Source: Hypoxylon rubiginosum (Eukaryota; Ascomycota; Sordariomycetes; Xylariales; Hypoxylaceae). From it: a stretch of 64,000 nucleotides of DNA. Below the pieces are notes generated by a model. That model was not told the origin of the DNA, searched no databases, and worked only from the letters and a program-made list of their open reading frames with translations. Each line of letters opens with the position of its first letter. Position 1 is the stretch's first letter. The position numbers and the translations under genes are program-made. The stretch spans positions 62,001-126,000 of the forward strand of contig CADCXA010000068.1 of NCBI GenBank assembly GCA_902806565.1. Reading direction: 5' to 3'. Below are positions 57,565 to 64,000 of the stretch, in pieces.

Positions 57565-59824
57565 CTACGGCGACGTGTTCATGGGTTCCCCGCCCATACC
57601 AGGAATGAGCGCTACCGCTGTCGTAGCGAAGTAGCGTACGTCCACATCATCGTCCTTCTGCAGCTTCTCCAGACTCGGGAGGATGCGTTGCTGGATGAGC
57701 TCCGTAGCTTGAGGCGACGGTGTGGAATTTGTCGTTCCGGCCTTCTCCAAACTGTAGATAGTGCCCTCCTCCGGCAGCCGCTTCAACACGTCGATGAGTA
57801 CCGCATACGTCTTGGCTACATTGAAGCGGATATTCGGGATATCATCTTCTACGAGCTTCTCTAGCATGGGAAGAATCGACTTTCCAATGACATCTAGGCT
57901 GACAACGGTAGCTAGGGTCTACAAATGATTAGCAACCGCACTGATACGACCGATATAGCAATTTTACTTACCGATATCGCAAAGCACGTCGTCATCCGGT
58001 ACAAGTAATTGGGGTGAGAGCCCATAGCCATCACCTTGGGGATGATCGCTTCGCTAGCCCACTCGACGCCGAATACTTCAGTAAGCTTCTTGAGATTATG
58101 AGTCGCGGCCTCCCGGATGGAGAAGACAGTGTCTCCAAGCCAACCCATGCAAAGGGAGCTGAGCTTCTCGTCGAAGAACTTGACACCAAGTTGGCTAGCA
58201 AGGAGCGGGATGTATTCGATGATGGCAAGTCTAACTCTCCATTGCTTATCTTCGGCGAGCTGCACAATAGCGGGTAGAAGAGACTGAGAGAGTAGATCGA
58301 TTCCAATGACTGGGATAGTTAGCACCGTAGGACTTCAAACGAAACCATAACCGAGTAAGTACCTTGGTTGACAAGCTCAAGCTTGGAGATAATGTGTAGG
58401 CGGACCTCGGGGAACTCGTCCTTTAGCATCTGCAAGAACATAGGGAGAAGGTGATCAATGGTCCTATCATACGTCAGCGTTTAGGGATTTGGTAGCAAGG
58501 AGCAAGAATGCACCTACTCCTGCTTCCCAAGGATTGGTGCTAAGCCGCTGATCTGAGTGCCGAGAGCAGCACGAACGTGCTGCGACGTGTCAGAGACCAA
58601 GTCCTCAATAGGGCTCATGATATCACCGAGCAGCGTGGCTCTGTCGACCAGGCTGCAGAATCCGGGGATCTGGCCAGCGATGGCAGTTCGAACTTCCGCT
58701 TCGTTATCCTTCAGCAACTTGACGAACGCAGGTACCAGGTCTCGCGAGACGACCTCCTCATCTACAGCCTTTGCGATCTGCGTCATACGTCGTTAGCCCA
58801 AATTTTTATCAATGATTCCACCACAAACCGCATTTCGTACCTTCTCAAACCTGTCGGCAATCATGTATCGAACTCTCCAGCTCTTGTCCTCTATCAAGTT
58901 TCGTAATGATGTAAGCAGAACACCATGGCTGCCTTGTTGTTCTTTGGGCACAACTTCGGCGATAGAAATAAGGATCTCCACCGTCAATAATCGGACGCTG
59001 TCCTGGTCGTCTTGCGCGAGGTGTTGGAAGAGGGGTATCATTTCTTCAACGACGATTGCGGCCGGCATCTCCTTCACGAATTTGGCCATGTTGGTAGCAG
59101 ACTGTCTTCTAACCATCGGCGTCTCGTCATGGACCAAAAGGCCGAACTGTTGGCGAAGCTGCTCCTGAACAGGAGGGGACACCTTCTTGTATGGGGTCGT
59201 GAAAAGGCCACATCCGGATACTTTGGAGGTGAACCAGTCTGCCTTGGAGAGTCGGATGGTTAGCGGGATGAAGTATTCTTCGACTTGCTGGGACGAGAGG
59301 TCATTGCAAATCTTATTCAGAGACTCGACGGCCTAGAGAGAATAGTCAGTAGATGCTGTAGATAACTCGGCTGGCTGTTTGAACAGACCTTATCTCGGAC
59401 GACGGGCTCTTCGATGGCTGCGAGGTTCTCGAGGGGGGAAAGAAGGACATGGCCATAGGCGGGGCCGCCGACATATTCGATGAAGCTGCCGAGCTCCTCA
59501 CTAAGAGCTACGAGAACTTCGTCTTCGTCTTCGACGGACTCTGATGCTGTTGTTAGGTTGGGTCTTGTCTGGAATACAGGGATTGGTATCTGACCATCTA
59601 AAAAGGGAATGAGTTCGTCCCGAGTGCGCTCGGCGCCTAGGGCAAGCGCGATTGTCGAGAGACGATGGATGGCGTTCAGTCGGAGGAGGACATCGTCGTG
59701 CTGACGATATCGTTAGTAAAGAGCGAGTCGGTTACGGGGTATTGGGTCATAGCCCTACCTTTAATTCGTCTATGAGGACGGCGATGGGATAGAGCTCATC
59801 GTTCGCATTTGGCGCGTCAGCCAT
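57565..59824 (-). CDS. TPD3: PP2A scaffold subunit A (PR65), eight exons, 624 aa
   Basis: On the minus strand the exons are 59824-59759, 59700-59595, 59546-59389, 59332-58841, 58777-58518, 58463-58363, 58309-57972 and 57918-57565. All junctions are GT..AG and the phases sum to 625 codons with the stop. The protein is a solenoid of HEAT repeats of about 39 residues. Examples are [73 protein letters not shown] and [19 protein letters not shown]. It holds the catalytic C subunit and a regulatory B subunit of protein phosphatase 2A, acting in cytoplasm and nucleus. Length is near the yeast protein and slightly above the animal one (about 589), partly because of an acidic segment ([11 protein letters not shown]) in an early repeat. 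Confidence 0.95.
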
Positions 59825-61061
59825 GATGAGGTATTGTTACGCAGTATCAAGCACGAAGGGGGATATGTGTTGAGGGTTGTTGAAGTCGGTTCTCGAGAGA
59901 TTGCTGGGTGCGCTGCTGATCGCGTGGGTGGAGTGATGCAATGAGTTAGGTCGATGTCGGGTCAATTTGGCGACTAGAGATGGGACCGGTTGGAGATCGA
60001 CAGTTGCTCGTGCTCCTGCACGCAAAAATAAAATAAAATGCTGGACAGGGCGGGAAAATAGGTTAGGTACTTTAGAAAAGTCTGTCTACAGAGATCGTGT
60101 TGGCTGGCGTAAGGGTAAGTCTTTGTCTTCCAAGGTCGAGGGGTATCATCAGAGAGGTTCGCTTTTGGTGGAGTTTGTGTTGTGATCAAGAGAAAGTTGC
60201 CTTTGGTGGAAATAGGTTTAAGGCGGGCTTTGCTAGATGCTAGAGCTATACCGGTCGACCTTGGTCCTTGGGAAAGTACTTGGGTATTTTGTCACTGACT
60301 TGGCCCACTAGATTGAGGCTTGTTAGGCTTGTTATCTTGCTTCTGCTTGAAAATGCTGAAAATGCGCTGTGGCTTGGGCGCCTGTGACGATGCCCAGGGC
60401 TGACAGTGCTAGTGCCAGGCAGCCCAGGTAAGAAATCTCTGCCACGGCTGCCCCACATCTCACGTACCTAGGTACTTACATCTATGTACATGTAGGTTCG
60501 ATTACTTGACATTTCAACTTATATGCACTTCCCCGCTTTAGAAACAGCCTCTACCGGTGACCTCTGTGATTATACCCCTGACTTCTTTTTCCCTCCCTTG
60601 TTGGCTTTATATGCATCTATGGGTCTGTACACTAGAACTGCTTGATGACGATTCCATATGTTTTATAATTATATAGATGTCGAGCAGTGCCCGTTTCTTT
60701 CGTGTTTCATGATGTCTTCTCCCCTACTACTAGGCATTCTTTGAGATCAAAGCGTAGGGTACACCGTTAGGCGACTATCAGCCTCTATGTTCTCCCTAGT
60801 TAGGTACCTAACAAGGAGATTAGGTAGATGCCTACATATATCGGGTTATGCATAGAGCCCCTCCAATGATGAATTATTGCATACCCCGCAATCATGGTGG
60901 GGGTGGTAGAACTGCAACCCAAATGAACCAAATGAATTTCCAAAATCGCCAGTGACTCAAGGTGACTCAAGCTGATCCAACTCCTAGAACGAATTGCGCC
61001 GACATTTCTAGCCTCCAAGCTCTCAGGCTCTACTTGACTCTCTGAAGAGGCCATATACAAG
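59825..61061. promoter_or_regulatory. Divergent promoter region between TPD3 and FRS1
   Basis: A 1.2-kb stretch lies between two housekeeping genes transcribed away from each other. It holds no gene of its own. A TACCTAGGTA palindrome lies at 60465-60474 inside a longer TAGGTA-rich segment, and shorter GTTAGGTACCTAAC occurs near 60800. No obvious TATA box is seen near either start, as is common for housekeeping genes. Confidence 0.5.
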
Positions 61062-62976
61062 ATGCCTACCATATCAGTCGACAAGTACGACCTCTTCGAG
61101 GCCCTAGGTCGAACGTGCGTAACCCCCACCACCCCTTCTGAAGGTCCCTGATTTTTCTATTTCACCCCGCTAACCCTCGACTGTAAATAGATACACGACC
61201 GAGGAGTTTGAAGACCTCTGCTTCGAGTTCGGTATCGAATTAGACGAGGATACCGAAAATGAGGAGAGACCAATCGTGGATGGCGTACAAGAGCTGCCGC
61301 AGCTCAAGATCGAGATTCCCGCCAATCGATATGACATGCTCTGCTTCGAGGGCATAGCTCTCATGCTCAACATCTTCCTCGGAAGACAGCCTACACCCAA
61401 CTTCAGACTGGCCCAGCCGGCGAACGGAAATCTACAGACCATCACCGTCCTCGAAGACACCACGAAAGTGCGGCCGTTGGTCGCCGGCGCCATCCTGCGC
61501 AATGTCAAGTTCACCAAGAAGAACTACGAGTCCTTCATCGCCCTGCAAGACAAGCTACACCAGAACCTCGCGCGGCAACGTACCTTAGTTGCCATCGGCA
61601 CGCACGACTTAGACACCGTTAAAGGCCCCTTCACATACGAGGCGCGTCCGCCGCAGGATATAAGCTTCGTGCCGCTCAACCAGACTAAGAAGATGAACGG
61701 GGAGGAGCTGATGGCTTTCTACGAGAAGGACCGACATTTAGGCCGGTTCCTAAATATCATTAAGGATAAACCCCTCTATCCAGTCATCTACGACGCGAAC
61801 AGGGTGGTCTGCTCCCTCCCGCCTATCATTAACGGCGACCACTCCAAGATCACCCTCGACAGCAAGAACGTCTTCATAGAGTGCACGGCCACCGACAAGA
61901 CCAAGCTGGAGATCGTCCTCAACATGATGGTCACCATGTTCTCCGTATACGCCGCCGAGCCCTTCACCGTCGAGCCCGTCAAAGTCATATCCGACCACAA
62001 CGGGCAGACGCGGATAACGCCCAACCTGTCCCAGCGCACCGAGACCGTCGAGGTCGACTACCTGAATGGCTGCCTGGGCCTGTCCGAGTCGGCGGAGAGC
62101 ATCTCCAAGCTGCTAACCAAGATGGCCGTGGCCGCCCAGCCGTCGAGCAAAGACCCCAAGGCTCTGATCGAGGTGACGATACCGCCGACGCGCGCCGACA
62201 TCCTGCAGCGCTGCGACATCATGGAGGACGTCGGCATCGCCTACGGCTTCAACCGGCTGCCCCGCATGTCCGTGACCAAGACGGTCGGCGCGCCCCTGAG
62301 CCTGAACAAGCTGGCCGACATCGTGCGGCTCGAGTGCGGCATGGCCGGCTGGTCCGAGGTGATGCCGCTGATCCTGTGCAGCCACGACGAGAACTTCGCG
62401 TGGCTGAACCGCAAGGACGACGGGAAGACGGCTGTCCGACTGGCCAACCCCAAAACGGCCGAGTACCAGATCGTCCGCACCTCCCTCGTCCCGGGCCTGC
62501 TCAAGACGATCCGCGAGAATAAAGGCCACAGCGTGCCTATCAAGGTGTTCGAGACGTCGGACGTGGTGTACAAGGACCCGGCGGCGGAGCGCCGCGCCCG
62601 CAACGAGCGCCACTGGGCCGCCGCGTGGTACGGCAAGGCCAGCGGCTTCGAGGAGGTGCACGGCCTGCTAGACCGCGTCATGACGATGCTGCGCCAGGCC
62701 TTCCTCACGCACGACGAGGGCCTCGACACCGCCCCCGGCAAGGCCATCGACTTCGACGTGAAGGCCGTCCCCACCAAGCGCGACGGCTACTGGCTCGAGC
62801 CCGTCGACGACGAGCCCACCTTCTTCCCCGGCCGCGCCGCCGCCGTCCACGTCCGCCTCGGCGGCAAGGCCCGCCGTATTGGCGAGTTCGGCATCCTGCA
62901 CCCCTCCGTCCTCGAGAACTTCGAGCTCAAGTACCCCGTCAGCACCCTCGAGCTGAACCTCGAGGTCTTCTTATAA
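61062..62976 (+). CDS. FRS1: Cytosolic phenylalanyl-tRNA synthetase beta subunit, 612 aa
   Basis: The exons are 61062-61114 and 61191-62976, with a 76-nt intron. It starts MPTISVDKYDLFEALGRT and continues YTTEEFEDLCFEFGIELDED across the junction, as in eukaryotic and archaeal PheRS beta. IEIPANRYDMLCFEGIALML follows. The B3/B4 editing domain covers roughly residues 110-275. The B5 domain (VTIPPTRADILQRCDIMEDV, GIAYGFNRLP) lies near 335-370. The C-terminal catalytic-like core ends with KARRIGEFGILHPSVLENFE. It pairs with the alpha subunit to charge tRNA-Phe, and the beta subunit supplies editing and tRNA contacts. No mitochondrial presequence is seen, so it is cytosolic. Length is close to the yeast protein (about 595). 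Confidence 0.95.
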
Positions 62977-63691
62977 AGGGAACTGGGAAGCAAACGGACA
63001 GACAAACTCAAAAAAAGAAACTAAGAGTATAAGTGCTTGGGGAAAATGAAATGAATGCTATCGAGACCGGTGCCCGGATCCCTCTCTAACTAAGATGATG
63101 AATGTGTGCTGCTTAGGTCCCAGATGTTGGTAGATACCTTGAGCTTATAGATAGAGGAAAGAAAGAAATATGCCTGGCTAGCGTTGTTGCAACGCGACGC
63201 CAAGGTTTCCCGACACAAGGGCTTGTCTCGTAATTTGTGTATTTCGTGATCATGGCATGTAGGGAATCGATGCTGTCTTTTGCGTGTATTCGTGGTTGCG
63301 AATTCTCACTAAATTGAAGGGCAGTGCCAAGTCCCCTTTTCCACCCTCCCCCCTTTTCTTTCCTATCCTCGTCTACTCCCGACCCTACGTTGCATGTAGC
63401 ACTGAGCTGCCAGCTTGACCAGATATCTACTCGCGAGGCCACATCACTCAACACGTAGCGTACATAGTACATAGAAATACGGAAACGTCGCTAGTAAAAT
63501 AGCTAACGACAGAGTGGCCGTTTTGTTTTTAATGTTGAACACAAAAAAAAAGACCAATAATTCCTACAATGCCAATAATGCCATGTTCATGACCCCATTC
63601 ATCCATCCGTCCAGTTCCATTCCAAATATTGCGCTGGCAGGGCCACGCAAATAAAAATATTCACTCGTCTACGATAAAGGGGTAGGCTAGG
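62977..63691. other. Convergent intergenic spacer
   Basis: No gene was seen. It separates FRS1 from a minus-strand gene that enters from the right edge. Confidence 0.55.
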
Positions 63692-64000
63692 TTATATCAC
63701 GTCATACGTCATCCCCCAGCTTCCCTTTTTATCATTACCAGTTGCTGTCGGCCCCGTCGACATGTCTGCCAACTCCTGTTCTCCTTTCCTTGGAGCACTG
63801 CTAGTACTGCTTCCGCTGCTACCGCCTGTATTCGACGCCGAGCCCCCAAATAGCCCCCGCCCAATATCGAGCCCCGTGACACCATCTCTGATCTTGGCTA
63901 GGTTCGTCGCGAAAGCGCCTGGGGTGTCGGCGCTAGCGCTATGCTTGAGGCTTGCCGGGTTGTTGACAGCAGACCGCTGCTCCGGCGTCAAGGCCTCGTG
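63692..64000 (-). CDS. 3' end of an unidentified gene (partial, 102 codons)
   Basis: A minus-strand frame is open from the window edge to a TGA/TAA-type stop at 63692. It encodes the last 102 residues: HEALTPEQRSAVNNPASLK, GVTGLDIGRGLFGGSA, then a Ser/Gly-rich stretch and the end KGSWGMTYDVI. The GC-rich third positions and mixed composition support coding. The C-terminal half is low-complexity and probably disordered. The 5' part lies outside the window, so no product can be named. Confidence 0.6.
   Translation of the reverse strand, partial: HEALTPEQRSAVNNPASLKHSASADTPGAFATNLAKIRDGVTGLDIGRGLFGGSASNTGGSSGSSTSSAPRKGEQELADMSTGPTATGNDKKGSWGMTYDVI

Overview
This is a nuclear segment of a filamentous ascomycete. 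The protein genes have short GT..AG introns (mostly 48-65 nt, often with a CTAAC/CTGAC branch site), and the window carries dispersed single tRNA and 5S rRNA genes, a Zn2Cys6 regulator and a cytosolic NAD-type glutamate dehydrogenase of the large fungal class. Scattered TACCTAGGTA palindromes and the general character of the proteins suggest Sordariomycetes, possibly Xylariales. That placement is inference only.

Layout. 0-1.4 kb: one GC-rich cupin gene. 1.4-22.7 kb: about 21 kb with no intact gene that I can support. Within it, 6.4-13.1 kb is a graveyard of broken reading frames: a two-exon fragment, a chimeric ORF ending in an SNF2-helicase motif, a FunK1 kinase-like fragment, an 85-bp inverted repeat, a 43-bp direct repeat and a 40-bp triplicate repeat. 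22.7-24.5 kb: a four-exon Zn2Cys6 transcription factor. 25.6-27.5 kb: a convergent pair, proteasome alpha-4 and a CHY zinc-finger protein, each with a very small exon (7 and 5 nt). 27.5-31.5 kb: intergenic with relic reading frames. 31.5 kb: a 42-codon ORF with strong coding character. 32.4-35.1 kb: a divergent but structurally compensated 5S rRNA gene, tRNA-Lys(CUU), a small secreted protein and tRNA-Ala(AGC). 35.5-37.1 kb: kynureninase. 42.4-45.8 kb: NAD-glutamate dehydrogenase. 46.6-49.1 kb: secreted GH78-like alpha-L-rhamnosidase. 49.5-50.7 kb: an unrecognised single-pass membrane protein. 51.6-53.4 kb: mitochondrial processing peptidase alpha. 54.6-55.8 kb: a polytopic membrane protein. 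56.1-57.1 kb: Efm4-like lysine methyltransferase. 57.6-59.8 kb: PP2A scaffold subunit A (eight exons). 61.1-63.0 kb: cytosolic Phe-tRNA synthetase beta. 63.7-64.0 kb: the 3' end of a gene that runs off the window.

The right third is an ordinary housekeeping neighbourhood: protein turnover and import, translation, PP2A signalling, and amino-acid catabolism through kynureninase and GDH. There is no sign of a secondary-metabolite cluster or a prokaryote-like operon. Exon junctions were derived by hand: I required an open frame, GT..AG borders and family-consistent protein across each junction, and checked phase arithmetic to the stop codon for every spliced gene. The strongest unusual items are the compensated 5S variant, the unlisted 42-codon ORF, the 7-nt micro-exon in the proteasome gene and the inverted-repeat/relic island. 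I saw no clear new multi-gene system.
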